Positions 46,759 through 58,106 of a DNA stretch of 64,000 nt are shown here, piece after piece; position 1 is the stretch's first letter, and every line of letters starts with the position of its first letter. A model generated the notes under the pieces. The model was not told the DNA's origin and made no database searches. It saw only the letters and a program-made list of their open reading frames with translations. Both the position numbers and the translations under genes were made by a program. This DNA is from Linyphia triangularis (taxonomy: Eukaryota; Arthropoda; Arachnida; Araneae; Linyphiidae), in the NCBI GenBank assembly GCA_963978545.1, contig OZ021732.1:20691521-20755520 (forward strand), given 5' to 3'.

Positions 46759-48761
46759 TAGCCAACTAGAGATGTGATATTTACGTTCTTTTTACTGAAC
46801 AGGTGTTCTCTGCTCCCGTTCTTTTAAAATGAGCTACTCATTAACCCGTTCTTTTGAAGAACTAGTTCTTTTTTTCCAATTGCCGAAATCATAGCCCTTG
46901 GGAAGAAGTGCGAAGTGCTATCTTCGGTCGGTCTCTGGGATAGGTCACTAGGGTCAAGGACGAATCTTTCCCCCACTTCACTGCTCTGTTAACGTGACGT
47001 TTTAAAGAATGAGAGGAAAAGTTACTACGTTTTTGTGTAGTTTTCCAATGACTGCGTCAGAATAACACATACAAATTAGAAGAGACTTTTTTATATTTTC
47101 GAAAATATGATTGTGACAGTCGCACTCCTTAAATTATAAGCTTTACATATAATTTTAGGCTGAATATTTGCATTTATAATGTAGGAATTTTAAATGAATG
47201 GAGTTTTTAATATCTAAAGTTTCCAAAACAATGGGACTCACAGAAAGTTCAAAACCTCAATGGACAAATACAAATAAATATTATTGCATTTTGATATATA
47301 ATTTATTAAAAGAAATGAATAAATGAATTAGAACTCTAAATTAGAAATTAATGGAGGTATACAAAATCATAAACGATGGTGAATTTTGTATAATTTTTTT
47401 CCGACACACAAGAAATTATTATTTTTATTTTTTTTACTTTCATTTACCCCAAGGGCGTAGCCAAAAAAAAAAATTCGGGAGAAGATATGAAATTATGTCA
47501 ATAAAATCATACAATCCTCTTTATCAATGCGCATGTATTTAGTAATCAAGATAATATCTATTTTTTTTGTATCCTTAGACATTAAAAAAAAACCTATAAT
47601 AATAAAATAAGCTGTGTGTCTGTCTGTCTGTGGATATATAGAAACCTACTTAAAATAGGAGTATAGTTTTGAAATTTTCAGCATAAAAAGTTTTGGCCTT
47701 CTAATTGTACATATTTGTCAAAGAGAATTTACAATTTTAATTAATTCTTTTTTAATTGATCTTTTTTTTTACAAAGTGATTTCAAATAGAGATACCAGCT
47801 CTGATATTTTCAACATAAGTAGTTTTGGCCTTTTAATTGGACTTTTAAAAAACAGAATTTTAAATTTTTATTTTGTTCTTTTTTAATTAATTAATAAACA
47901 TTTTACAAAACGATGTAGCTACAGCTCTGAAATTTTCAACATAAGTAGTTTATTGCCTTCTAATTGGACTTTTGAAAAACAGAATTTTAAATTTTTATTT
48001 AGTTTCTTTTTAATTAATTAATTAATTAATTAATTAATATTTTACAAAACGATTTCTAAAAGGGCTACAGCTCTAAAATTTTCAACATAAGTAGTTTTGA
48101 CCTTCTTATTGGATTTCAGAAAAACAGAATTTTAAATTTTTATTTAGTTCGTTATTAATTAATTTGTTTAATTAATTAATATATATATTACGAAACGATT
48201 TCAAATAGGACTACAGCTTTTAAATTTTCAATATAAATAGTTGTGGCCTTCTATTGGATTTTTGAAAAACAGAATTTTAAATTTTTATTCAGTTTCTTTT
48301 TAATTAATATATATATTACAAAACGTTTTCAAACAGGGCTACATTTCTGAAATTTTCAACACAAGTAGTTTTGGCTTTCTAATTGGACTGACAAAAAGGA
48401 ATATTAAAATTTTAATTTGTTTTTTAATCAATTTTTTCACAAAAAGCGACTTCGAATAGGCATAGAGCTTTGAAAGTTTCAACATAAGTACTTTTGGCCT
48501 CTAATTTTGCTTTCCACAAACACATGTTAAAATAATCTTAAAGGGGTGTTGTTTTATTGTTTTAAAGGGGAATTTTTTTTCTCTACAAGGGAGAGGCTTC
48601 CAATATTAAGGCTTTACGTAGCAATTAGATTTGAGTGAAGTGAGCTTATGCTTACGCAGCAATGAATCTTTCAGCGAGAGAAGCGAGCCTATGCTTGCAT
48701 AGCAATGAACCTTTCAACGAGTGAAGTAAGCCCGTGTTTATGCGTCAATGAACTATTCAGC

Positions 48762-50774
48762 CAGTGGTGTAGTGTAAAATAAAAAGGTATGGGAACGCTA
48801 TGTCGCGTCGTTACAAACGTATATACTTTTGTTTTTTTTCTGTGTGTGTATGGGGGGGGGGGGGAGTGGAAATTACAACTAAGAATAAATAACTTTCTAT
48901 ATTTTACTTTAATAATCTCAAAACAGATAATGAGCTCCTCAAAACTGAAAAGAAAAACATGTGTGTTTAGAGTTTTTTTATTTAAATATCTTTTTAAAAC
49001 TATTAAGTTATCTGGATTTTTTAACAATTTGCTTTGCACAACCCATTTTAACAGATTGTTTGACACTTTATAAATGGATTAGAAGATATTTTCAAACATA
49101 TTATTGACACAATTTTTAAATAGATTTTTTGCAACAATTTTCAAACAGATTATGAACAATTAATTTTAAACAGATTATCAACAATTCATTTTAAACGGAT
49201 TATTTACATGATTTCTTAAACAATTTTCAATCAGAGAAATTTCCATAAGAGATCGAGTTTCGATTCAAACCTGATGGCTGTATGGTTAGAGCTCTATCCT
49301 CGCATGCCAAAGGTGCTAGGCATGGATGTTCGTTATGATTCGAAATCCACTTTAAGCTGTTGGTCTCTGCACGATTAGCCGTCATTGTACATAAAAGTAG
49401 GCCGTTGATCGTACAAACAATCAACCAAATATAGACTCATCAATTGATAGATGTACATTGTCATCAAAATCACTACAATTTAAAAAATATCGGGAACAAT
49501 TTCCTCCCCTTACCGCCACCACTGTATTTAATGTTGATTTTTTTAAAACTTGGGAGAAAAAGATTTTTTTTAAGAACTGTTGCTACATTTTGGAATAAAC
49601 TCTGCAAAAGCTGTAAATGTAAGATTTCCCAATCTCAAACCAAAAAGCAATTTACTTTTGAATTTTTAAATTCATTTTCATTGCTTTCTCACTATTTCAC
49701 AGCCCGATTTTGATGTATTATACCCATTTGCAAAACCATTAGCAATTTTATATTAAGAAAAGTGAAATATATAACCTCAAAGCAAATATGAATAGATTCA
49801 ATATCATGAGTTTCGGCAGTATCATTTGTAGGTTGCAAGGAACATTTTTTTTCCCCCTAACTTTGATTTTTCAAAACTATTTCCCTTCTCACTATGACAA
49901 ATACAAAATCTATTATTAAATAGCACACAGTTTATTTTTCCTGTGAATTTTGCCCTTTTCTCCACTTTTATAAAAATTTAAGTAACTATTAGGGAGGGAA
50001 TAAAAGCATCCTCCCATGCACCATCCTGAGGCCACCCATTTCTATTATTTTTATGTATTGAGTTAAAGTAGTAGGAGTTACAAAATCAATACTGTTTAGA
50101 ATATATTTTGTCATGTTCAAACAACGTATCAGTTTGATTTTCCCAATACCTGATGGCAAGCCAATATAAATGCATAATTCCGTGATTTCAAAACACGTGG
50201 GTAATATAAAAAAAAATGGGAAAAAAAAAAATTACATCACTTTTGTTGAGAAATCGATTAGCGTTCCCGTTAAAATTAGAAAAAACATTCATCAAGGAAA
50301 GGGCGCAAAGAACTGACAATATCGGGCAGACCGCAGTTTTGGAGAGAGTTGGCGTCATTTTGTGTATGAAGAACCATGCAACTTTGAAGTCTGGAATTCA
50401 TCCACAAATATAGAAGATAATCTGCATTGGATGAATCATAGTTCTAATGAAGAAGTATTGAAACATTAAACCAAGTAGGAGAGGGGGGGGGGGGGCGGGG
50501 GGAAGGGGGTGTCGAGTGCACGTGTTGGATTGTTGATGAAATGGCCGTGTGAGTTAGTTGCCGCCCCTTTTTCAACTTGCTTGCTCAGCTCTGAAGCTGC
50601 AGATCGAAAACAGCAGCATAGTTCTCAGGAAAGAACCTTTTCGGTTTCTTTCTTGACTTTGCGTTTAATGAAAAGATAAAAGAAAGAAAAAAATTAGGTG
50701 AGGGAACGCCGTTCCGCCTTCTAAAAAGGTAAAGGATCGCCGTTCCCACGCGTTCCCGCTCCACTACACCCCTG
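48762..50774. mobile_element. hAT-like element inside E1-prime, 2,013 bp
   Basis: Perfect 8-bp duplications TATTCAGC (48754-48761, 50775-50782) flank inverted termini CAGTGGTGTAGTG and (reverse complement) CAGGGGTGTAGTGG, followed by GGGAACGC on both sides. This is typical of hAT. G runs of 13 (48852-48864) and about 13 (50483-50495) are inside. No transposase is recognised; frames at 48789-49073, 49444-49713 and 50216-50413 are unassigned. It carries a SINE at 49271-49428. Confidence 0.88.
49271..49428 (+). mobile_element. tRNA-derived SINE, family S2, copy b, box B deleted
   Basis: It aligns with copy a from CTGATGGCTGTATGG to the CAATCAACC tail, but lacks about 20 bp between AAGGTGC and GCATGG, the stretch with GTTCGAATCC. 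With no box B, the copy could not be transcribed by RNA polymerase III from its own promoter. Confidence 0.8.
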
Positions 50775-51059
50775 TATTCAGCGAACGAAGCGAGCTCGAT
50801 TTTGAGTAGCGATGAACCTTTCTACGAGTGAAGCGCCAAAAACTGTGTCCTATACACGAATGACAGATTTCCGCAACGCGAGGCCTCACAGCTAGCTGAA
50901 ATATTGCACATGTTAAAATTTCGTAGCGAAGCACGGGTATTCAGCTAGTTTTAAATAAATTTAATATTTTAAACAAAATATCAATTGATTTTTTGTGTTT
51001 TAATGGCAAACCTAAAAATTTCGAAAAGGGATATATCCCGTATCCCTTCCCATGGATAA

Positions 51060-51837
51060 ACGTTTGAATTACCCATTTGTATACATAGGGTAATGAAAGT
51101 ATAGCATTCGGTCATTAAAAATCGATTTTGTTTTTGCACTTCTCCGGGTTTTGAAACATCCAGCTTTCAAAAAAGTGGTATAGAAAAAATATCTGTCTGT
51201 GGTCAGCATAATCCCCGAAAAAGTTGACCTACGATGTTCAAATTGAGTATGCTGGTATGTGGTGACCATGGGTACCATTTAGGTTTTCGTCAAAATCACG
51301 CATGCGCACAAGGTAACTGCCATTGAAAAAAATCATGTTTTTCAATTATTGCTTAAAAAAACGGCTCTAACGATTATCATCAAAATCACTGTGGAAATGC
51401 CTCTTAAGGTGTTCTAGATATACCCACCTTCGAAATTCCCATAAAAATACGCCGACCAAACAGTATAGTGGTTAGCGTGCTGGCTTCTAGACCGCGAGGT
51501 TGCGGGTTCGAGTCCCGTGTAGGCATGGGTGTTTGTAAATGTATGTTGGTTTGTTAAATGACGAAATGTTTCGGCGCATTATAGCCCTCGTGTTGCTGAC
51601 GGCGCCAGATAATCTGAATACAACCAACCAACCCATAAAAATACTTAAATGGCGTAAAAAGTTGAAAAACGAATGCCTTCAACAAAAGTTCTCTTTCCTT
51701 GAGTATACCTCATCAACGATCGTTTTTTCTTCTCCCCTCTGTTTCACTTATAATAAAGGATAATATATAAAAACTGTAAATCACACAAATCCACGTCAGT
51801 ATGTAATTGAAAGTTGTGCGATGTTCCATACCCCTAG
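51060..51837 (+). repeat. Dispersed repeat R1, copy i, interrupted by a SINE
   Basis: Near complete R1: head TTTGAATTACCC with ATGTATAC-like centre and GGGTAATGAAAG, core, and terminal GAAAGTTGTGCGATGTTCC and ATACCCCTAG. A SINE sits at 51451-51631. TTTTAATGGCAAAC (50998-51011) and TTTTAATGGTAAAC (51844-51857) flank the copy and may be a target duplication, which would put the start at 51012. Confidence 0.85.
51451..51631 (+). mobile_element. tRNA-derived SINE, family S1, copy 4
   Basis: A 181-bp S1 SINE inserted in R1 copy i with perfect 13-bp duplications CCCATAAAAATAC (51438-51450, 51632-51644). Box A and box B (GGTTCGAGTCC) are intact. It is younger than the R1 copy and the 7-kb hAT element around it. 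Confidence 0.95.
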
Positions 51838-53270
51838 TTTTCATTTTAATGGTAAACTATGCTAAAAACACGTATTTAATCGGCGCCATTTGAACAACGT
51901 TTTTTTTTCTTTTTTTTTTTTTTTTCTTCTTAATTTCTAGAAAGTTACAACTTTAAATAAGTAACTCAAAAATTTAAATTATTTTTGAGCATACAGCATA
52001 CACGTTTCTGAAAACAAAATTCTTATAGTATTACAACTATCTTTCTATAGAACACTTATTAAACTGAGGTAGAAAAAAAAAAAAAAAACTTCATAACTAG
52101 TGAGAGATAATTTGTTACTATCACTGTCGTGTCTACTCGTTTCTGGATAGTAGAAATTACATTGGCCCGGTGGGGCGATAGAGGATGAGTAATTTGTGAA
52201 AGATTCCCACAGTGATAATGTAGTGTAGAAGAGATTAACTTGAAACAAAAATGTTAGAGTTAGCCCAGTTCCTTTTACCAAAATAATATTTCACAATAGA
52301 TTTACAATATATGGGACACACTAGTTTTATTACACATTATATAAAAAAACACAACCTTCAATACAGTGGATTTCGAAATGTCAACGAACAACTCAGCCTG
52401 CTAAGGATTCGAACCTAGCACCTTAAAAATATGACAAGCAACCTTTGGAATTGCATTAAACAAAATACGACATTTCTCTTCTTTCTTAATTAATACAAAT
52501 TGGAAGACCAAGAAGAAGCTTAAGATCCAGTAGGGTTATTCTAGACGAAATAAAATACTGAATTTATAAAATACACAATATAAAAAACCGAATATGCATG
52601 AATACATAATAGAAAATACCGAATTTGCAGAATTCGATATTTTCAATTATGTATTCCTATTATGCATTGTGCATATTGCGTAAGTAAAGAAAGTCAAACT
52701 GTTTACAAGTCCTCACATGGCGAGAATTCTGTGAAAGAACATGTTCTTAACAAATTTATTTTTTTAATTCTTTCAAAACCAGCTTTTATTTGTTACATAC
52801 AAATATAGTGAAAAAAATTATAATATCAATTTAAAATCAAGGTAAAATTAAAAAAGAAGGAAAAAAAAACTAAGTTTTTATTTTTTTTATTCGCTGGATG
52901 GGATTTACCGGACCAATGTAACATAGACCTAATACATTAAAACAAATAATAATAATATTAATAATTCCACAACGTTTTGTTACCATAAATTATGTTTCCT
53001 TTTTCCAAATTAAAAAAAAATTAAGTTTACTTAATTTAAAAACACACTTGTAACACATTATAATAAAAGAAAAACGCGGTTTTATTCCAATGCATTGATA
53101 CTTTGAATATAGAGAGAGAAATAAAATAATTTCCTTATTATTATTTTTTTGTACTCAAAATAAAAAATAAATAAAAAACATATAAGCATTAATATCTGCT
53201 GAAATTAATTGAAAAGATCTCACCCCCCCCCCCTCTCCCCGCGAGCATTTCAACGCTGTCCTAATAATGA
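51838..53270. other. Right part of the 7-kb hAT element, no gene seen
   Basis: T runs near 51900-51925, an A run near 52073-52088, and AT-rich DNA. I see no hAT dimerisation motif or zinc finger. A C11 run lies at 53223-53233. Confidence 0.45.
52365..52445 (-). mobile_element. Diverged S2-like SINE fragment
   Basis: The minus strand reads AAGGTGCTAGGTTCGAATCC, then TGTTCGTTGACATTTCG and AAATCCACT, parallel to S2 copy a. Only the box-B region and the start of the body are recognisable. Confidence 0.45.
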
Positions 53271-53939
53271 AAGCAACAGCATATTCGAGAAACACGAAAC
53301 ATTCCCGCTCCGACACGGAACGGGAATGAGCAGAGAGCAAGTGAACGGGATTAGCTCAAAATGAACTACTCTTTACGGAGCAGTTCAAACTGAGCCGTTC
53401 GGAAAGAGCAACTCAGCTCAACTGTTCTGAACAGAGCTGGTTGAAAAGAACTGGCTCTTTGAAACAAACCTGCTCATCGATAGTACTCCATATCGATGTT
53501 GTCCCTCGTCCATCTACTCTGCGCCTGCGCAACGCAGCCCTGCTGTTAGGAGAGAGATCATGGATAAGGAATGTGTGCGAGGAGGGAGAGGGGGAAACGA
53601 AACCTTCTTCCTCAAGTGTGGCGTCAGAGGTGTGACGCATAGGCATAGGATCGGAAAAGATATTGTGGAAGAATGATAAGGAACAGGGTTTTGGTCTGAT
53701 CAAAGAACAGGATGTTCCTGCTCTTTTTAAGGAACAGGCTCAAAATAGCAGACTGTTCTTTTATTTCCCATCCCTATAGCCAACCTCCTTGACACATAGC
53801 GTAGAATGTTATTAATTGCATTTTAGAATCGGTAATGTATATATTTTTTATTATTATTTAACTTCAAATTGCTATTATAATAACTTTTTATAAATTGTTT
53901 TTAGAAAATTAAATTTTTGTTGAAAGCAATACATGAGAC

Positions 53940-54200
53940 CAGTGAAAAAAAAGTATTTTCTTGCACGCCTCGTGCTCAAATATTATATAGTCTTGACATT
54001 GCATTGAAATGACACATTTTTAGAAGAAATTCATTGACTGGAGTTGCCAACATTAATAAATATACGGATTGAAAATATTTCTTGCGCGTAATTATAAAAT
54101 ATATTGTATGCAACACGTGGGAAAATACTTTTTCTAACTCGGTAAATTATTTGACGTGAGCAATCACACTCGTCAATAAGCGTCACTTAAACTTATTTAT
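53940..54200 (-). repeat. Dispersed repeat R2, copy d
   Basis: It has CTCGTGCTCAAATATTATAT, TTCATTGACTGGAGTTGCC, CAACACGTGGGAAAATAC and ACTCGGTAAATTATTTGACG. At the MITE site it reads straight through (TTCTAAAAATGTG on the minus strand), a second empty site. Confidence 0.8.
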
Positions 54201-56157
54201 TCAAGTTGTAATTAAAATAATATAACAAGCATCATTATCCTGGTTTGCTGTTATTGTATTCTTTATTTGCCATGACAATATTGAAACTTGCTTAACTAGA
54301 AGCTGAAACATTCTGTTTATGTATATAATAATCTTCTACTGGCCTAAGTATTTTCTGTAGGTATCTGGAAAATGAATATTAATTAAACATAACTCTGAGG
54401 ACAAAAGAACTTCGCAATTCTACAACAAGGTCATTAAAAGTGCTTAATATTTTTGAACTTTTTCTCAAGGCCTTAAAAATGCTTATATGTCCTTAAAAGT
54501 CCTTAATTTTTGCAGTTGTTGTATGTCTAATGGACGATTCCCGCATTTTAAATATTTTTATTCAATTCTAAATGCTTCGAAAAGGCCATAAACACAAAAA
54601 GTTCTGCTCAATGCTCTTTTTCTTTTTTTTTATTTTGTAATCAAAATTACCTTGTTCGACGTTGGCGAGAAAACAACTTGTTACGCTGGAGAAACTCTTC
54701 TATGTAATTGGATAAATGCCAATGCAAGAAAATGATTTCCATTTGAAAAACGGATGATTTTGAAATTATTCAAGAAATAATATCCTCTACATTTGATTCT
54801 TTTCATCTAAATTTATTCAGAATTGAAAGTATAGGATTGGATAGTCTTTTCTATATTATTTTTATTTTCTTTTAATTTTTTGAATAAAATATGCATAATT
54901 ATCTACCAGTATAACTAACTTTGAAAACCCTCATACTATATTTTACACTGATGTTCCCTTATTTTCGTGGATTAAAATTGATTATATTTCTTTTTACTTT
55001 CTTTTTTTAATTCATTTAATAGTTAATTTATGAATATTAGAGCATTTTATAACAGAATTTAACAATTAACTTTTGGTTTTTTTCTGGAAAAGGAAGTGGT
55101 CAATTACTAGCATGGCTGTGGTCAATTACTAATGTCTACTTGGTCAATTACTGGCAAAATTGCTTTTGGTAAGAAATTCTGATGATATTTTAAATTGTAA
55201 AAAGGACTGGAACACCATGTTAATTTATTATTGAGCTTCATTAATCAATTTATATATTGGGAAGTTTTCATAACATTCCGTTAATAATTTTTTTTAAGAA
55301 AAAAAATTAAATGTGTAGAAACTTGCACTAAATGGTCAATTACTGGTAGGTTCACCTTATAATATTGTTAGAATATATTACCCCTCGAAAAAATGTCTTA
55401 ATATTTTATATGCAAACCCAATATATGTACTAATTTTATGTAAGTTATGTGTAAAAACTGAAATAAAATTATTCAAGGTCAAATAAAGTGATTATATATA
55501 CAAATTTATGATTAAGATTTTTGACAGGAAACTCTAGTAACATGAATATTAATATTATTGTAAAGTACATTCCTGAGAATTGTTTTAACAATGATGTTTA
55601 ATGGTTTTGCCTTTAAGTTGTCTTTTGAACACATAACTTCTATTCGAAGCCATCGTCAAATGTTATTAACACAATTTTAAAAATAAATTTAGTTGAAAGA
55701 AGGTTATAGTTGCTGAATCATAATTCAAATTAAAGCAGTGTTTATCGTCGAAAAGGTAAACATTGACGAAGGAAATATTCACGGGCCAATTGTGATTTAC
55801 CAAGTAAGTGACGCCATATATATAGGGCAATTCCATGATAACGGACTAACGGTTATTTTAACACAAATACAAACCCACTAAGGAAAGATTTTTAATTTTG
55901 ACAGAAAATGGCACTTATATAAATATTTGAAGGGTACATGATTCTTATTCTGGGTATTAGAATTTGTTGCCATTTAATTAGAGTGCACAATTTGGTTATA
56001 AAGTCAAGGTAACGGACTAACTGAAAAAGAACATATTTCTTTTGTTCATTCAAAAATTTTAAAAGTCCGTGAATTATATAATGTAAAATAAATAAATGAT
56101 GTATAGAATGAAAGAGTAAGTGGTAATGGACAAACAAAATCATAGTAATGGACTAAC
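54201..56157. other. Low-repeat stretch with short motif repeats, no gene seen
   Basis: GGTCAATTAC recurs at 55098, 55120, 55142 and 55334; the first three have a 22-bp period. ACGGACTAAC or a one-base variant recurs at 55841, 56012 and 56148. No gene is supported. Confidence 0.5.
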
Positions 56158-56520
56158 ATACAGTAGGTATAAAAAAAAAGTCTCCATACGGAAGTCAAAG
56201 TTGCAAATAAATTAGCATAATTTCTAATCTTTTGCTTCATATCACCAGTAACTACTGAAATATGTTTCATTTGATTCTTTAAAATAATTTTATAGTAAAT
56301 GCCTGTTTTTACAAAATGCAGCAAGTATTTAAATTGAAATATTTAGGAAATGTTGCTAACTGCCATACAAAAAATGTTTCAGTATGCAATATGAAAATTA
56401 ATTCTGAAGTCTTCCACAACAGATTTGCAGTAAATATTTAAAATATGAAGTGTACGCAAGTGCCTTGAAGACATGATAGCAGCAATTGTTTAATTTTACC
56501 TCGTAGCTGATCGTCTTAAA

Positions 56521-56815
56521 ATGGAGTTTCGAAACCTAGTTGTCAGTTGGCGATTCAGTTATGAAATTATGGATTATCTATGAAAAAAATTGGAAATCTT
56601 TTATATGTTGAAGCCTATAGTACAATATATTATTAAGACACCATGAGCTTCAAACTTTTGAGGATAGAGATCGATCCGGAAGATCTTCAAAGCTAAAAAG
56701 CTTGCTTAAAAGAAATATCCTATAATAAGGTTCAAGATAATCCGCAAATAAGTGCACCTCAAGTCGCACATTGCTTAAAAATTGACAAAAAAACATTGAA
56801 AAGAATTCTCAAGAG
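56521..56815 (+). pseudogene. Tc1 transposase, N-terminal half
   Basis: Plus-strand frames give KIGNLLYVEAYSTIYY, then RSGRSSKLK, then VQDNPQISAPQVAHCLKIDK and KTLKRILKR, matching the paired helix-turn-helix region and GRP-type linker of Tc1 transposases. Several stops and frameshifts break it. It stops before the catalytic domain. Confidence 0.75.
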
Positions 56816-57200
56816 ACAATTTTTGTGCATTTGTTACAAGATTTTGTGTTTAAATTTCAAGATACACTTACCAATCCCTACTTCCTTCTACAAAATATAC
56901 ATTGCTGACACCAGCAGCCCATATACACCACCACACCATAATGCCTCCTCCACTGTGTTTGACAGTTCCACATAAATTCTAAATTAACATTTGTTGATTT
57001 GGTTTTATCCAGACCATAACTCGATTATCTGACCCTTGGATATTAAATTTTAATTCATCATTAAAAAGAACTGATTCACAAAAAGATAACTGATAACTTG
57101 CATGCTTTTTTGCAAACTCAAGGCGCTTTTTTCTGTTACAGGTACTTATTTAAGGATTCTTACGGGCTGAAAGTTCATTCAGACCCGCTATTTTTATAAT
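56800..57200 (-). pseudogene. Tc1 transposase, catalytic half (partial)
   Basis: Minus-strand translation gives TSRNIIKIAGLNELSARKNP, KKRLEFAKKHASYQLS, SVLFNDELKFNIQGSDNRV, VWIKPNQ, GTVKHSGGGIMVWWCIWAAG and LVTNAQKLSLENSFQ with stops between. This is the Tc1 DDE region with the first Asp (FNDE). Sequence ends before the motif with the second Asp, so that Asp and the Glu are absent. The element is dead. Confidence 0.85.
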
Positions 57201-57459
57201 ATTTCTCGACGTTTGAGATGTCCCTTCAATATTTTTATAAATTTTTATCCCATGTGCGACTTAAGCAATATCTCCAAAGTATTTCAATTTAAATACTTGC
57301 TGCGTTTTGTAAAAACCTACATTTATTTTAAACTTATTTTAAAGAACCAAATTAAACATAATTTCAATAGTTATTGAAGATATGAAGCAAAGGAGTAGAA
57401 ATTATGTTAATTTATTTGTAACTTTGGCTTCCGTACTGAGACTTTTTTTACCCACGGTA

Positions 57460-58106
57460 TGTGTCTACAATCAAATAAATCTGGTGACCAAGCACAGAAC
57501 ATAAACTTAAGCATTTAAATATAATTGAATATATAAACATATTGAAATAGCTTGTTTTTTGTTTTTTTACATTGTGATGCCATAAAAAATATGGTAATTG
57601 TTTTTTGAGGTTGTACATTATTATGTCTTGTGTGCTATTAAACAAGGCATAATTTTACCTCTTCTTCTGTTATCCGATAAGCGTACTGCAGCTTAGTCAA
57701 GACATCATCTCTAGTTTAATTCAAACATATATCTTATTTCCTTTTTGAATTTATCTTAGCAATCATCATATTTTGGTAAGAGTGCCTTGCTGGTTATCCG
57801 AGCTACATGTGAAGCTGTAATGACCGAAGATGAAAATTCACTATTCAAAATGTTTCATCTTGTGTTAATGATCATCAATTCAAAGTGTATGACTTTTTCT
57901 AAGCTTTAGGATCAGACCTACTTAAGTGTAATATTACTCTTAAGTAAGGTTATTTGTAAAACCTGAGATATAAAATATCTATAGTTTTGTGTTTAATAGC
58001 ATTCTTTCCTGGTTTCATATGGCTGTTATGACGCTGGTACAACATTTTATCATATAAATGATCTGTTATCCAAAAAGTCAGTCAACTAATTTTTACTATT
58101 TTGTAG
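57460..58106. other. Low-repeat stretch, no gene seen
   Basis: Plain AT-rich DNA between the Tc1 relic and a candidate exon. Several pyrimidine-AG sites occur but no coding segment is supported. Confidence 0.4.

Larger units (their letters stand above)
47600..50950 (-). mobile_element. Element E1-prime, interrupted long copy of E1
   Basis: The minus strand begins AACTAGCTGAATACCCGTGC (50950) and ends at a (CA)n-like run and CAGCTTATTTT (~47600), as at 7756-8703. The GAAGCGAGC-type 5' units lie at 48600-48760 and 50775-50880, split by a hAT-like insertion. The 3' part has about seven units around AGTAGTTTTGGCCTT, more than in E1. No protein was found. Flanking duplications are unclear. Confidence 0.75.
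46767..53776. mobile_element. hAT-type element, 7,010 bp with nested insertions
   Basis: Left terminus TAGAGATGTGATATTTACG and right terminus (reverse complement) TAGGGATGGGAAATAAAAG are inverted. The flanks are perfect 8-bp duplications TAGCCAAC (46759-46766, 53777-53784). Subterminal regions repeat GAACGG/CCGTTC and GAGCTA motifs, as hAT ends do. After removing E1-prime (47600-50950) and R1 copy i, about 2.9 kb of original element remains, in which I see no transposase motif, so it is non-autonomous or too decayed. Confidence 0.85.
56161..57457. mobile_element. Tc1-type element with ~200-bp termini and opposed halves
   Basis: TA dinucleotides (56159-56160, 57458-57459) flank CAGTAGGTATAAAAAA and (reverse complement) CCGTGGGTAAAAAAAG, each leading into ~200-bp inverted arms with shared TACGGAAG, AATTTCTA and GCAGCAAGTATTTAAATTG. 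The 1,297-bp length is normal for Tc1. Inside, the transposase N-terminal half reads on plus and the C-terminal half on minus. Confidence 0.88.

Noticed and set aside
43492..50495. G-runs as G-quadruplex elements
   Set aside because: Each is a single mononucleotide run of 11-15; a biological role cannot be argued from the sequence, and run length is error-prone in assemblies.
52045..52281. 78-codon minus-strand frame inside the 7-kb hAT element
   Set aside because: No hAT transposase motif is visible, and its poly-Phe part is an A run.
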